64,000 nt of DNA from the NCBI GenBank assembly GCA_964403795.1, contig CAYOHP010000003.1:45999-109998 (forward strand), read 5' to 3'. The stretch comes from CAYOHP01 sp964403795 [NCBI: uncultured bacterium] (GTDB taxonomy: Bacteria; Muiribacteriota; UBA6191; CAZXTJ01). The translations under genes and the position numbers were made by a program. Under the pieces are notes generated by a model. It ran no database searches, was not told where the DNA came from, and worked only from the letters and a program-made list of their open reading frames with translations. Numbering within the stretch: the first letter of the stretch is position 1; every line of letters begins with the position of its first letter. Shown piece by piece: positions 42,169 to 50,434 of the stretch.

Positions 42169-43233
42169 TCAACGGAACTCGAGGCGGGTGTCGGGGAAGT
42201 CGAGGATGAAGCGGGCCCCGAAGGCCTGGGCCGGCGTCCAGGCGCCCGGGGCCAGGTCCCCGGCCAGCATGCGGCGGGCCGTCTCGACCGCGCCCAGCGC
42301 GGTCATGCGGTAGCCCTCGGGTGTGACCAGGGTGGCGGACACCCGGGTGCCGCCGGCATCGACGACCTCGCCCCAGAGGTGGGAACGGCAGCGGCGACGT
42401 TGCTCCTCGTCGGGACCGTGGACGTTGGCGTCGACCCAGGCCTCGAGGCGGTCCTTGACCCAGGTGCGTCCCAGCAGGCCATGGAACGGGCGGGTCCAAC
42501 GGATCCAGCGGATCGAACTGCGCGGGGTCGCCGCGTAGCACCGGATGTCGGGGATCCGGGTCGAGACGAAGGCGGTGGCCAGGTCGCCCCAGGCGATCAG
42601 CATGGCTTCCCTGGGGCGATCGTCGAAGGGGATGGTGCGGGACTCCGAGGCCAGGGGAACCGAGACCAGCACACCGTCCTTGCGCAGGCGGGCACCGGTG
42701 GGCAGGTTCCGGACGATGGTTCGGGCGGTTCCCCGGCTGACGCCGGCCTCGGCCGCGAAGGCCAGCGAGAGCTCCCTGGCCTCGGGCAGCTTCTCGGCCA
42801 GGGCGCGGGCCAGGCAGTCGGAGGGGATCACGTCGAATCCCGCCCCCGACATGAAGCAGGTGCCGGCCGCGGCGGCCCGGCGGTCCTCGGCCAGGGTCGC
42901 CTCGATCACCTCGATCTCCCCGGTGATGTCGACGTAGTGGGCGCGATTGCCCAGGCAGAGCTGGCGCATGGGAGCCGCGGTCTCCTCGAAGGGACCGGCG
43001 GCGTGGACCACCAGCTCGATGCCGTCCAGGGCCCGGGTCGCCTCCCGGGTGTCGTCGAGGCGGAAGGCCCGCACCTCGAGCTCGTGGGGGGCGGCCACGG
43101 CCTCGACCTTGGCCCGGTCCCGTCCCGCCAGCACCGGAGCGTGACCCATGGCCACGGCCTCCTCGACGATCAGGCGTCCGGTGTAGCCGTTGGCCCCGTA
43201 GATCATCCAGCGGCGGGGGGTGTTCGTTGCCAT
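42169..43233 (-). CDS. saccharopine-dehydrogenase-like NAD(P)-binding reductase
   Basis: The product has 354 residues. An N-terminal Rossmann fold starts at MIYGANGYTGRLIVEEAVAM (GxxGxxG at 13-19), then GHAPVLAGRDRAKVEAVA, VVHAAGPFEETAAPMRQLC, HYVDITGEIEVIE, and a GAGFDVIPSDCLARALAEKL segment. These match saccharopine-dehydrogenase-like reductases (also called trans-acting enoyl reductases in actinobacteria), which are NADP-dependent enzymes of diverse and mostly unknown substrates. The C-terminal part has WGEVVDAGGTRVSATLVTPE and a final GARFILDFPDT. No signal peptide; cytoplasmic. The ATG at 43233 has only a weak ribosome-binding site. The lipase gene lies just 26 bases upstream on the same strand, so they may be co-transcribed. 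Confidence 0.85.
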   Translation of the reverse strand: MATNTPRRWMIYGANGYTGRLIVEEAVAMGHAPVLAGRDRAKVEAVAAPHELEVRAFRLDDTREATRALDGIELVVHAAGPFEETAAPMRQLCLGNRAHYVDITGEIEVIEATLAEDRRAAAAGTCFMSGAGFDVIPSDCLARALAEKLPEARELSLAFAAEAGVSRGTARTIVRNLPTGARLRKDGVLVSVPLASESRTIPFDDRPREAMLIAWGDLATAFVSTRIPDIRCYAATPRSSIRWIRWTRPFHGLLGRTWVKDRLEAWVDANVHGPDEEQRRRCRSHLWGEVVDAGGTRVSATLVTPEGYRMTALGAVETARRMLAGDLAPGAWTPAQAFGARFILDFPDTRLEFR

Positions 43234-43259
43234 GGACCGGAAGCGTACCCCGGGGGTCC

Positions 43260-44669
43260 TCAGGGGGCGGATTCGCGGATCTCGTCGAGGAGGGATCCGA
43301 TCCGGGCCCGACGCCGCTTTGCAGCGCTCCGATGCGACGACTCGGGGAGGGCGAGCCCGAGCCAGTCGGCGGCCTCCCGGCCCAGGCCGTTGGCCAGGAA
43401 TTCCTGGTGCACCCCCCAGTGGCTGTAGCGGTTCAGGTCGAACCAGTTCTTCCTCCAGCGGAACCGGTAGTCGGCGGGGCGCCGGATCGGGGGGAGATCC
43501 ACCGAGTCGGCATCGACCACCAGATCGCCGTTGCCGTCGCAGATCCCGGCCAGGGCGAGGTACCGGGTTCCCGGCCGGTGCCGGGGTTCCCGGCTGAGAT
43601 CCAGGACCAGGGGCGACCCGGGGAGGAAGTCCCGGACTCCGCGCCAGGTGGAGAACACCCGATCGCGACTCACCGAGAGGGCCGGCAGATGGCCGAGGAC
43701 CCCGACCCACTCGGCTCCCCGGGAGGGAGTGGCGAGCAGGATCAGATCGTCCACGCGCATGCCGAGGCCGAGTTCCTCGAGGGCGTAGCGGGCGACCAGG
43801 CCTCCCATGCTGTAGCCGAGCAGGATCCGCCTCCGGGGCGGATCGGAGTCGTTCCGGGCGGACGCCTCCAGGAGGGATTTCAGGACCGCTGCGTTCTCCG
43901 CCACCGGTCGGCCCGAGGGGTACTGGAAGAGGTCGACCCGGCGTCCCACTGCGCTCGCGAACGCGAGCAGGTCCCGGGGACCCGAGTAGTCGGAACGGAC
44001 CGCATCGACACCGTGGAGGACCACCAGATCCGGAGCCTCGGGTACCGGGTTCTCCTCCATGCGGACCAGGGCGTGGGGTTGTTCCAGGCGATAGGCCAGG
44101 GCGATCCGGCCGGTTCCCCAGCGGTCCTGGTGGACGACCAGCCGTCGCCGGGCCGGATCCCTGCGGGTGGGGACGAGCTGGAGCCAGTCCCCGTCGCGGG
44201 AGAGCTCCTGGTAGGCCTCCACGACCTCGAAGGGGTCGCGGAAGGTCCGGGCAGGGAACGGGAAGGCCGACAGGTCGAACTCGAGGGTCCCGGGTGCACG
44301 GAGGTCCCGGCCGTCGAGCCGGATCCGGTAGGCGCCGAGCGCCCAGGAGGGAGGGGCCGGATCGTCCTCGACGGTCAACCGATGCCCCCGCAAGAGACCG
44401 CGCCAGCGGACCCTGGGGACTCCCCGCTCCGCCAGCAGGCTCTTCTCGGTACCGTACCGGCGAGCCGTCCGGGCCGCCTCCCGGAGCATGAGCCGGGCGC
44501 GACCGGACCGGGTCCCCGGGTCGGGAGGGCGGGTGGGCGCGTTGCTCCCGCCGGCGCCGCGGGGGGCTGCCGGCCTTGGGGCCGCGCCGGGTGGGGAGGC
44601 CGGGACCGGGTGGGCCGCCGAGCCCGCCAACAGCAGGGCGAGGGCGAGCCTGGACGCGAGTGGGGTCAC
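43260..44669 (-). CDS. exported alpha/beta-hydrolase (lipase/esterase-like)
   Basis: The product has 469 residues. GTG at 44669 opens a signal peptide (MTPLASRLALALLLAGSAAH, cut near VPA), followed by a Pro/Ala-rich linker. The alpha/beta-hydrolase core has DLVVLHGVDAVRSDYSG (oxyanion region), the nucleophile elbow ILLGYSMGGLVARYALEELG (Ser about 285), an ILLATPSRGAEWVG strand, and a C-terminal region with the likely acid and His in HWGVHQEFLANGL. This is the layout of lipases and esterases such as the PGAP1/lecithin:cholesterol-acyltransferase-like group. The substrate is presumably a lipid ester outside the cytoplasm. It starts six bases after the stop of the YbjN-like gene, so the two share an operon. 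Confidence 0.82.
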   Translation of the reverse strand: MTPLASRLALALLLAGSAAHPVPASPPGAAPRPAAPRGAGGSNAPTRPPDPGTRSGRARLMLREAARTARRYGTEKSLLAERGVPRVRWRGLLRGHRLTVEDDPAPPSWALGAYRIRLDGRDLRAPGTLEFDLSAFPFPARTFRDPFEVVEAYQELSRDGDWLQLVPTRRDPARRRLVVHQDRWGTGRIALAYRLEQPHALVRMEENPVPEAPDLVVLHGVDAVRSDYSGPRDLLAFASAVGRRVDLFQYPSGRPVAENAAVLKSLLEASARNDSDPPRRRILLGYSMGGLVARYALEELGLGMRVDDLILLATPSRGAEWVGVLGHLPALSVSRDRVFSTWRGVRDFLPGSPLVLDLSREPRHRPGTRYLALAGICDGNGDLVVDADSVDLPPIRRPADYRFRWRKNWFDLNRYSHWGVHQEFLANGLGREAADWLGLALPESSHRSAAKRRRARIGSLLDEIRESAP

Positions 44670-44675
44670 AGGCCC

Positions 44676-45134
44676 TCAGTCCGGGACGCGGGGCGCCTCG
44701 TCGGCCTGGGGCCCGAGGACGGTCTCGTACTGGTGGATGAGGTCCCGGGCCAGGGGCAGGACCTCGGCGCTCCGGGTCTCTTCGAGGCGGAGCTTGCGCT
44801 GGAGCATCAGGACCCTGGTCCCGTCGTTGCCTTCGGCGCCGATCAGGCCCACCCCCTCGAGCCGGGCGCAGTGGGCCAGCAGCGAGAAGAGGTCGTCCAC
44901 CCCGTCCTGGGTGTCGAGCACGAAGGACTGGAGGCAGATCGAGAGGGTCGGGAGACCCGAGACCGAGAGCTCCTCGTCCAGGGTGATCATCACCAGGTAT
45001 CCGTCGAGCTCCACGTACCAGCGGGGGCCCTGGGTGAAGCCCGGCTCCTCGCGTTCGAACCCGACTCCCTGGCGCGCCAGGAGATCCTCGATCTCGGTCT
45101 CGAAGTTGTCCACGAGCTTCGACCGTCCGGGCAT
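44676..45134 (-). CDS. YbjN/CesT-chaperone-like small protein
   Basis: The product has 152 residues. GGGAGAC precedes the ATG at 45134. The fold pattern, helix (KLVDNFETEIEDLLARQG), strands (EEPGFTQGPRWYVELDGYLV, TLSICLQSFVLDTQDG), and a last helix (ETRSAEVLPLARDLIHQYET), resembles the YbjN and type III secretion chaperone-like fold, but sequence identity to a named member is not evident. It has no signal peptide. Such proteins usually bind and hold partner proteins. It is first in an operon with the exported lipase, only six bases upstream, so a role in handling the lipase before export is possible but unproven. It faces away from the gene at 45230. Confidence 0.65.
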   Translation of the reverse strand: MPGRSKLVDNFETEIEDLLARQGVGFEREEPGFTQGPRWYVELDGYLVMITLDEELSVSGLPTLSICLQSFVLDTQDGVDDLFSLLAHCARLEGVGLIGAEGNDGTRVLMLQRKLRLEETRSAEVLPLARDLIHQYETVLGPQADEAPRVPD

Positions 45135-45229
45135 GTCTCCCTGGACCGAGACCGCAATTGGAGTTCGGCGTCGGCGTCAGGCAGAGTGGAGCCGACCCCA
45201 CGTTCCTTCCAAATTTCCGCGTTCCCCAG

Positions 45230-46201
45230 ATGCAGAGACCCGGAGAGATCCCCTTGGGCAACCTGGCCCTGGTGGCCCTGCTGGCCACCGGGGTCGCTCT
45301 TGCCCTCGTTCCTGGAGGGCCTCCCCCGGTGACCTCGCCCAGCCTGGTGAAGGTGGAGCGTGCCGGGCGGCCTTGGCTGGTGGCCGAGGTTCTCGAGCCC
45401 ACCGGAGTGGTCTTCGAGATGCAGAGTTCGGCGCAGCGCGAGATCATCGGGGTCTCCAGTCGCCGCGAGCGGGTCCATGCCCTGGAGCTCGAGGGCTGGC
45501 TGGGGCCGGGGAAGGTGATGCTCCGGGCCCGACCCGATGGTGGCCCCGAACCGCCTCCGCTCGCCCTCGACGGGAGCGAGGTGCGGGCCCACCTGGACCG
45601 CCTCGCCCTGGAGATCCTGGCCGGCGACCGGAGCGAGAGCTGGAGCCGTTTGGGACGCTTCGCCGACCTCTACTTCGGCTCCAAGGTCGCGGATGCCGGG
45701 GTGAAGCAGAGGCTGCAGGCCCTGCTGGCAAGGGGAGGGGCCGAGGATGGGCCGGGGGGATCGGCCTGGCTGTGGGGGGCCACCGGTCGTTCCCACCGGG
45801 TGCCGCTCCTCCCAGGTGCCCGGGAGATCGAGGCGATCCCGCCCGAGGATCCGCGTCTCGACCCGCGGGGCGCGACCCAGTGCCTGGTCGAACTTCCCGA
45901 GGTTCCCTCGGCCGCCGACCTCGAACTGGGAGTCACCCTCGAGCTGGCACCGACCCCGGCGCCCGGGTTGGCGGTGACGGTGGAGCTCGAGACCGGGTGG
46001 TGGTTGCGCCTCGAACCCGGACCGGAGGGTGGCGCGGTCTACCAGCGCCTCGACCCCCGGGCTCTGTCCCCGGGCGGGACGGGGGCCCGGTTCCGCCTGG
46101 TCGCGCCTGCCGGCAGCCCCAAGGGCGTGCGGGCCTCGGTGGCGAGGGTCGTCCTCCGCTACCTGCCGGAGCCGATCGAGGGGGACCGGTCCGGTGCCTG
46201 A
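45230..46201 (+). CDS. membrane-anchored protein of unknown function
   Basis: The product has 323 residues from the ATG at 45230; a TTG 24 codons earlier is in frame but gives no added signal. The N-terminus has one hydrophobic segment (GNLALVALLATGVALALVPG, about 9-28) and would anchor or export the protein. The rest is soluble: a beta-rich part (LVKVERAGRPWLVAEVLEPT, RRERVHALELEGWLGPGKVM), a helical middle (RLALEILAGDRSESWSRLGR) and a C-terminal beta domain (DLELGVTLELAPTPAPGLAV, VELETGWWLRLEPGPEGGAV) of Ig- or lectin-like type. There is no clear catalytic motif. It overlaps the thioesterase gene by eight bases (start at 46194), so the two are co-transcribed. Confidence 0.7.
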   Translation: MQRPGEIPLGNLALVALLATGVALALVPGGPPPVTSPSLVKVERAGRPWLVAEVLEPTGVVFEMQSSAQREIIGVSSRRERVHALELEGWLGPGKVMLRARPDGGPEPPPLALDGSEVRAHLDRLALEILAGDRSESWSRLGRFADLYFGSKVADAGVKQRLQALLARGGAEDGPGGSAWLWGATGRSHRVPLLPGAREIEAIPPEDPRLDPRGATQCLVELPEVPSAADLELGVTLELAPTPAPGLAVTVELETGWWLRLEPGPEGGAVYQRLDPRALSPGGTGARFRLVAPAGSPKGVRASVARVVLRYLPEPIEGDRSGA

Positions 46202-46691
46202 GAGACCTGATCGCTGGAGGAGCGACGAGGAGGCCCGGACCAAGCTGGAGACCTGGCGGCAGCGCCATGACCGACTCGGTCTGGGACTCCGCTTCCTCGA
46301 GACCCGAGCCTCCGAGGGGAGGTTCGTGGCCGAGTTGGACCCGGGCCCGGACCAGAAGAACCAGGCCGGTGGAGTGCACGGCGGGATGCTGGCGCTGCTC
46401 GCCGATGTGGTGGCGGGAGCCGGGGTCATCTGCTCGATTCCCGATCAGGACTGGTGCACCACCCTCGAGCTGGGGATCAGCTACCTGGGCCGGTTCCGGG
46501 AGCCTCCCCTGCGGATCGAGGCCCGTGCCCTCCATCGAGGAGGGCGCACCCAGGTCTGGGAGGTCGCGTTCGCGGATGCCTCGGGCCGGAACCTGGCCAA
46601 GGCTCGGCTCACCTTCCTGGTCACGCAGGGACGGCGCGGCCATGGGAGCGGGGAGCTGCCTGCGCCGGAGACAAATTCCCCGGGCAGCTAA
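46194..46691 (+). CDS. PaaI-type hotdog-fold thioesterase
   Basis: The product has 165 residues. GTG at 46194 overlaps the previous gene by eight bases. The hotdog signature is clear: KNQAGGVHGGMLALLADVVA (about 56-75), the catalytic region of PaaI/YbgC-type acyl-CoA thioesterases, where Asp of LLADVVAGAG is a candidate active residue. It is followed by WCTTLELGISYLGRFREPPL and VWEVAFADASGRNLAKARLT. It should hydrolyse an acyl-CoA thioester in the cytoplasm; the acyl group is unknown. The C-terminus adds a Gly/Pro tail. A small membrane-protein gene and then the aminopeptidase gene follow; no phenylacetate genes are in view. Confidence 0.82.
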   Translation: MPERPDRWRSDEEARTKLETWRQRHDRLGLGLRFLETRASEGRFVAELDPGPDQKNQAGGVHGGMLALLADVVAGAGVICSIPDQDWCTTLELGISYLGRFREPPLRIEARALHRGGRTQVWEVAFADASGRNLAKARLTFLVTQGRRGHGSGELPAPETNSPGS

Positions 46692-46762
46692 GAAACTTGT
46701 CGGCTCCCGTCGATGGAGTGGGGGAAGGAGCCCGACTCCTTCCCGACGCGGGAGCGGATGGC

Positions 46763-47095
46763 ATGGCAGAGCGTTTCGATCCTCGGACCCACGGTGCGGA
46801 ACTCCTCCTGGAGGCCGATCGCACCCGGCGCATGGCGCTCGGGTTGAGGGCGGTCGGCGCGGTGGCGGCCGCCGGAGGTGCGATCGCCCAGTCCTGGCTC
46901 TCTCCCGGCCTCGGGGGCCTGCTCCTGGCGGGAGGACTCCTGCTCCTGGCAGTGGCCGACGAGGTCCGGCGACGGGCCCTGGAGCTGTCGCGGGTGGCCC
47001 GCAGGGCGGCTCGCGAGGCCCTGGCCGAGGAACTCGGTTCGGCCCCCTTGCCCGGCTACCTGAGGCGCCTCGAGCAGCGCCCCCGCGCCGCCTAG
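46763..47095 (+). CDS. small membrane protein of unknown function
   Basis: The product has 110 residues. GGGAGCGG precedes the ATG at 46763. After a charged N-terminus (MAERFDPRTHGAELLLEADR) there are two membrane helices (about 26-42 and 47-62; LRAVGAVAAAGGAIAQ, GGLLLAGGLLLLAVA), then a positively charged helix (RRRALELSRVARRAAREALA) and a short end. This is the shape of a small cytoplasmic-membrane protein with both tails inside. No family recognised. It lies 71 bases after the thioesterase gene and 84 before the aminopeptidase gene. The reading frame has the same codon preferences as its neighbours, supporting a real gene. Confidence 0.65.
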   Translation: MAERFDPRTHGAELLLEADRTRRMALGLRAVGAVAAAGGAIAQSWLSPGLGGLLLAGGLLLLAVADEVRRRALELSRVARRAAREALAEELGSAPLPGYLRRLEQRPRAA

Positions 47096-47179
47096 TCCCT
47101 CCCGGGTCTTCGGCGACCCCCTCGAACCGGGGAGCGGAGCCATGTTACGGTCCCCCTCGTCCCGAGGAGGCGGTCGCAC

Positions 47180-48781
47180 ATGGCCAGGAACGACGAACTC
47201 AAGATCCTCACCCGGATCGGCATGCCCGGAGAGGGAAAGGCCATCGAGGGCCTCTTCGTGGGCGTGTTCAAGGATCAGGAGACCTCCGACCTGATCGCCC
47301 ATCTGGACCGGTACTGCCCGGTCAAGATCGCCGACCTCCTGAAGAGCAAGGAGGTCACGGGCAACTTCAAGGAGTTCCACGTCCTCCACCTGGGTGCCGA
47401 CGCGCCCATCGATCGCATCGTCCTGATCGGGCTGGGCAAGGAGAGCGACTTCGACCGGGACACGGTGCGCTCGGCCGCGGCCAAGGCCGCCCGGACCCTC
47501 CGTCGCATGCGCTGCAGGTCCATGGCGGTGGCGGTCGACTCGTTCGGCCAGCTCGATCCCGCCCAGGTGGCGGAGGCCGTGGTCGAGGGTGCGATCCTGG
47601 GTCTCGACCGCTACCCCAAGCGGGTGAAGCAGCCCAAGGAAGAGACCCGGATCGAGGAGATCCTGCTCTTCAGCCGGAGCGCCGCGGTCGACAAGCTGGT
47701 GAAGCCGGCGGCCCAGCGGGGCGTGGCCTTCGGCGAGGCCACCAACCGGGCCCGCAACCTGGCCAACGAACCCCCGAACCTCCTGACCCCCAAGGATCTG
47801 GTGGCATGCGCCGCCGAGCTGGCCAAGCGGCACGGGCGCAAGATCGCCTTCAAGGCCTTCGGCGAGAAGCAGCTCGAGAAGATGGGGGCCGGGGGCATCC
47901 TGGCCGTGGGCCAGGGTTCGTCCCAGGAGTCCTTCCTGATCGACCTCGAGTACAAGGGCGCACCCAAGGGCGGACTCTCGATCGCCCTGGTCGGCAAGGG
48001 CGTGACCTTCGACACCGGCGGGATCTCGATCAAGCCGTCGGGCGGCATGCATCAGATGAAGTACGACATGTCGGGGGCCGCCGCGGTGCTCGGTGCCCTG
48101 GACGTGGTGGCGACCCTGGGCCTGCCGGTGAACCTGAACGTGGTGGTGCCCACGGCCGAGAACATGCCGGGCGGCAACGCCTACAAGCCCGGCGACGTGC
48201 TGAAGATGCTCTCCGGGCACTACGTCGAGGTCTTGAACACCGATGCCGAGGGACGCCTCCTCCTGGCCGACGGTCTCTGGTACGCGGCCCAGAAGAAGCC
48301 GGACCTGATGATCGATGCCGCCACCCTGACCGGCGCCATCATCGTGGCCCTCGGGCACTCGGCGAGCGGGGTGTTCTCCAACCGCAAGGTCCTCCCGCAG
48401 TGGATCCAGGAGTCCGGCAGCGACTTCAACGAGAAGTACTGGCACATGCCCCTCTTCCCCGAGTACGGGATCCATATCTCGAGCACCGTCGCCGACGTCT
48501 CCAATGACGGCGGCCGGCCGGCCGCCTCGAGCTCGGCGGCGCTCTTCCTGAAGACCTTCGTCGACGAGGTGCCCTGGGCCCACCTCGACATCGCCGGGAC
48601 GGCCTGGATCGAGGAGTCCTCGATCCTCTACGTCCACAAGCCCTACCTGCCCAAGCGCGGCGCCACCGGGTTCGGGGTGCGGTCCATGGCCAACCTGGTG
48701 TCCCGGCTCGTCGATCGGGTCAAGGCGGGCGGCAAGGGCGGACTCGAAGCGGTTCGCAAGGAGCTCGCCGAGAAGGCATGA
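47180..48781 (+). CDS. pepA: leucyl aminopeptidase (family M17)
   Basis: The product has 533 residues. The M17 signature NTDAEGRLLLADGLWYA (about 352) is present, with the metal and catalytic residues in VGKGVTFDTGGISIKPS (Lys and Asp, about 272-278), KYDMSGAAAVLGALDVV, VVPTAENMPGGNAYKPGDVL and the later MIDAATLTGAIIVALGHSAS. These are cytoplasmic hexameric di-metal aminopeptidases that trim N-terminal residues and take part in peptide turnover; some also bind DNA. The N-terminal about 170 residues are the usual macro-like domain. AGGAGG lies about 10 bases before the ATG at 47180. Its stop overlaps the start of the DUF924 gene (ATGA), so the two are co-translated. Confidence 0.95.
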   Translation: MARNDELKILTRIGMPGEGKAIEGLFVGVFKDQETSDLIAHLDRYCPVKIADLLKSKEVTGNFKEFHVLHLGADAPIDRIVLIGLGKESDFDRDTVRSAAAKAARTLRRMRCRSMAVAVDSFGQLDPAQVAEAVVEGAILGLDRYPKRVKQPKEETRIEEILLFSRSAAVDKLVKPAAQRGVAFGEATNRARNLANEPPNLLTPKDLVACAAELAKRHGRKIAFKAFGEKQLEKMGAGGILAVGQGSSQESFLIDLEYKGAPKGGLSIALVGKGVTFDTGGISIKPSGGMHQMKYDMSGAAAVLGALDVVATLGLPVNLNVVVPTAENMPGGNAYKPGDVLKMLSGHYVEVLNTDAEGRLLLADGLWYAAQKKPDLMIDAATLTGAIIVALGHSASGVFSNRKVLPQWIQESGSDFNEKYWHMPLFPEYGIHISSTVADVSNDGGRPAASSSAALFLKTFVDEVPWAHLDIAGTAWIEESSILYVHKPYLPKRGATGFGVRSMANLVSRLVDRVKAGGKGGLEAVRKELAEKA

Positions 48782-49386
48782 GCCGGTCGTCGCGGGCCGA
48801 GGAGATCCTCCGCTTCTGGTTCGGCGACCTGGCCGGGCCGGAGGGATGGCCGGAGGAGCAGGCCGGCACCTGGTTCACGGCAGACGAGGCGCGCGACTAT
48901 TTCCTCCGCCAGGTCTACGAGCCGGAGATCGTGGCGGCCCGGGCCGGTCGGCGCGAGGAGTGGAAGCGGACTCCTCGGGGCGCCCTCGCCTGGCTCCTGC
49001 TCCTCGACCAGTTCGGACGGAGCGTGTACCGGGGTTTCCCGGCGGCCTACGAGTCGGATCTCTCCTGCCAGATCGCCTGCCTGGAGGGGGTGGAGGCCGG
49101 GCATGACCGGGCCCTCCTGCCGGTCGAGCGGGTCTTCTTCTACATGCCGCTCCAGCACGCCGAGGACCTGGAGGTCCAGGATCGTTCGGTGGAACTCTTC
49201 ACTGCCCTGCGGGACGAGGCCCCCGCCCCGGTCCGCGGCCGACTGGAGACGGTGCTCGACTTCGCGGTCCGGCACCGCGAGGTGATCGCCGCCTTCGGTC
49301 GCTTCCCCCACCGCAACGCGATCCTGGGACGCGACTCGACGCCCGAGGAACGGGTCCACCTGGAGGACCCCCGGTACCGGTTCTGA
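48778..49386 (+). CDS. DUF924 family protein
   Basis: The product has 202 residues, close to the family length. The DUF924 pattern is good: EEILRFWFGDLAGPEGWPEE, FLRQVYEPEIVAARAG, ALAWLLLLDQFGRSVYRGFP, LPVERVFFYMPLQHAEDLEV, and near the end RFPHRNAILGRDSTPEE. These are helical, cytoplasmic proteins of unknown biochemical role found across proteobacteria and beyond. The ATG at 48778 overlaps the stop of pepA by four bases, so coupling with the aminopeptidase is likely. That pairing is context, not evidence of shared function. The last residues (HLEDPRYRF) are normal for the family. Confidence 0.85.
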   Translation: MSRSSRAEEILRFWFGDLAGPEGWPEEQAGTWFTADEARDYFLRQVYEPEIVAARAGRREEWKRTPRGALAWLLLLDQFGRSVYRGFPAAYESDLSCQIACLEGVEAGHDRALLPVERVFFYMPLQHAEDLEVQDRSVELFTALRDEAPAPVRGRLETVLDFAVRHREVIAAFGRFPHRNAILGRDSTPEERVHLEDPRYRF

Positions 49387-49473
49387 ACTCGGGTGGCCTC
49401 GCGGCCCGGGCAGCCCGTTCCCGGACCCCGGAACGCAACCTCGCCGGGCGACCCCCGTAGTCGTTCCCGAGAA

Positions 49474-49491
49474 GGGTCCGAGAACGGACCC
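49474..49491 (+). terminator. perfect 7-bp hairpin before the second GDPD gene
   Basis: GGGTCCG (49474-49480) and CGGACCC (49485-49491) flank an AGAA tetraloop, 27 bases before the GTG at 49518. An alternative pairing CGTTC (49462-49466) with GAACG (49482-49486) would open it. It may end the pepA-DUF924 transcript or be a leader structure of the GDPD gene; the sequence does not decide which. Confidence 0.4.
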
Positions 49492-49517
49492 CCACCGAGG
49501 ATCGAGTAGGAAGTCCG

Positions 49518-50408
49518 GTGCTCTCTCCCCTCCGCCTGCCCTGTGTCGTCGCGCTCGTCGGTCTGACCCTGGCCTGGTCCCCCGTGGCGGTCGCGGACCC
49601 GCTGGTGGTCGGACATCGGGGCACCGGATCCGCCTCGTCGAAGAACCCCTACCCCGAGAACACCGTGCCTTCCATCGAGAAGGCCTTCGCCGAGGGAGCC
49701 GATCTGGTCGAGATCGACGTGCGGCTCGCCAAGGGCGGAGTGCCGGTGCTCTGGCACGACGAGCACGCGGTGGTGGGGGGGAAGAAGAGGGCGGTCCGGG
49801 ACCTGCTCCCCGCCGAGCTCCCGGAGGTCGTGGGTTCGGGTGGGATGCGGGCCCCGGTGCCGACCTTCCGGCAGGCCCTGGCGGCCGCGCTGGCGATCGG
49901 GAGCGGTCCCCGGGTCCTCGACATCGAGCTCAAGGTGGACGGCGACCACGACCGCCTGCCCCTGGTGGCGGCCGTGGCCCAGGTGCTCCGGGAGGAGCGG
50001 GCGGCCCGGAGGGTCATGGTCTCGAGCTTCGATCTGGGGGCCCTCGAGGCGATGGAGGTCGAACTCCCCGGGATCGAGTCCGGGCTGCTGGGAGTCCTCT
50101 CCGGGCGCACGCTGTCCAAGGCCATCGCCGCCAATCGCCGGGGTGCCGGGCTCGAATGGGTGATCCCGAGCGGGTGGTTCAAGTCGATCCCGGGGTTGGG
50201 ACGCCCCGAGGAGGCCGGCTCCGAGGAGAGCGCCTTCGTGGCCGACGCCCACGCGGCCGGCTTCAAGGTCGGGGTCTGGACCCTGAACGAGGCGCATCAC
50301 ATCGAGAAGTTCCGGGAACGCGGCTACGACATGGTGATCACCGACGAGCCCGACGTGGCCCGCTCGGTCCTGCCTCCGACCTTCGCCCTCGCTGCCCTGG
50401 TTCCCTGA
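49518..50408 (+). CDS. exported glycerophosphodiester phosphodiesterase (GDPD family)
   Basis: The product has 296 residues. GTG at 49518 follows TAGGAAGTCCG and opens a signal peptide (MLSPLRLPCVVALVGLTLAW, cut after VAVA before DPL). The GDPD barrel motifs are all present: VVGHRGTGSASSKNPYPENT (H33, R34, E47, N48), LVEIDVRLAKGGVP (E65, D67), LWHDEHAVV (H80), DIELKVDGDHDR and VGVWTLNEAHHIEKF. Most likely it hydrolyses glycerophosphodiesters in the periplasm and feeds glycerol 3-phosphate to the cell, whereas the paralogue at 23.5 kb works inside. No phosphate-starvation element or transporter gene is seen nearby. A 26-base gap separates it from the convergent gene at 50435. Confidence 0.88.
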   Translation: MLSPLRLPCVVALVGLTLAWSPVAVADPLVVGHRGTGSASSKNPYPENTVPSIEKAFAEGADLVEIDVRLAKGGVPVLWHDEHAVVGGKKRAVRDLLPAELPEVVGSGGMRAPVPTFRQALAAALAIGSGPRVLDIELKVDGDHDRLPLVAAVAQVLREERAARRVMVSSFDLGALEAMEVELPGIESGLLGVLSGRTLSKAIAANRRGAGLEWVIPSGWFKSIPGLGRPEEAGSEESAFVADAHAAGFKVGVWTLNEAHHIEKFRERGYDMVITDEPDVARSVLPPTFALAALVP

Positions 50409-50434
50409 GACGCAGCCCTCGGGAACCGTGGGCC

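Noticed and set aside
42169-45447. A 1092-codon minus-strand frame covering the reductase and lipase region
   Set aside because: Only its last 354 codons (reductase) match a family; the rest is Pro/Arg-rich and overlaps the better-supported lipase gene in another frame.
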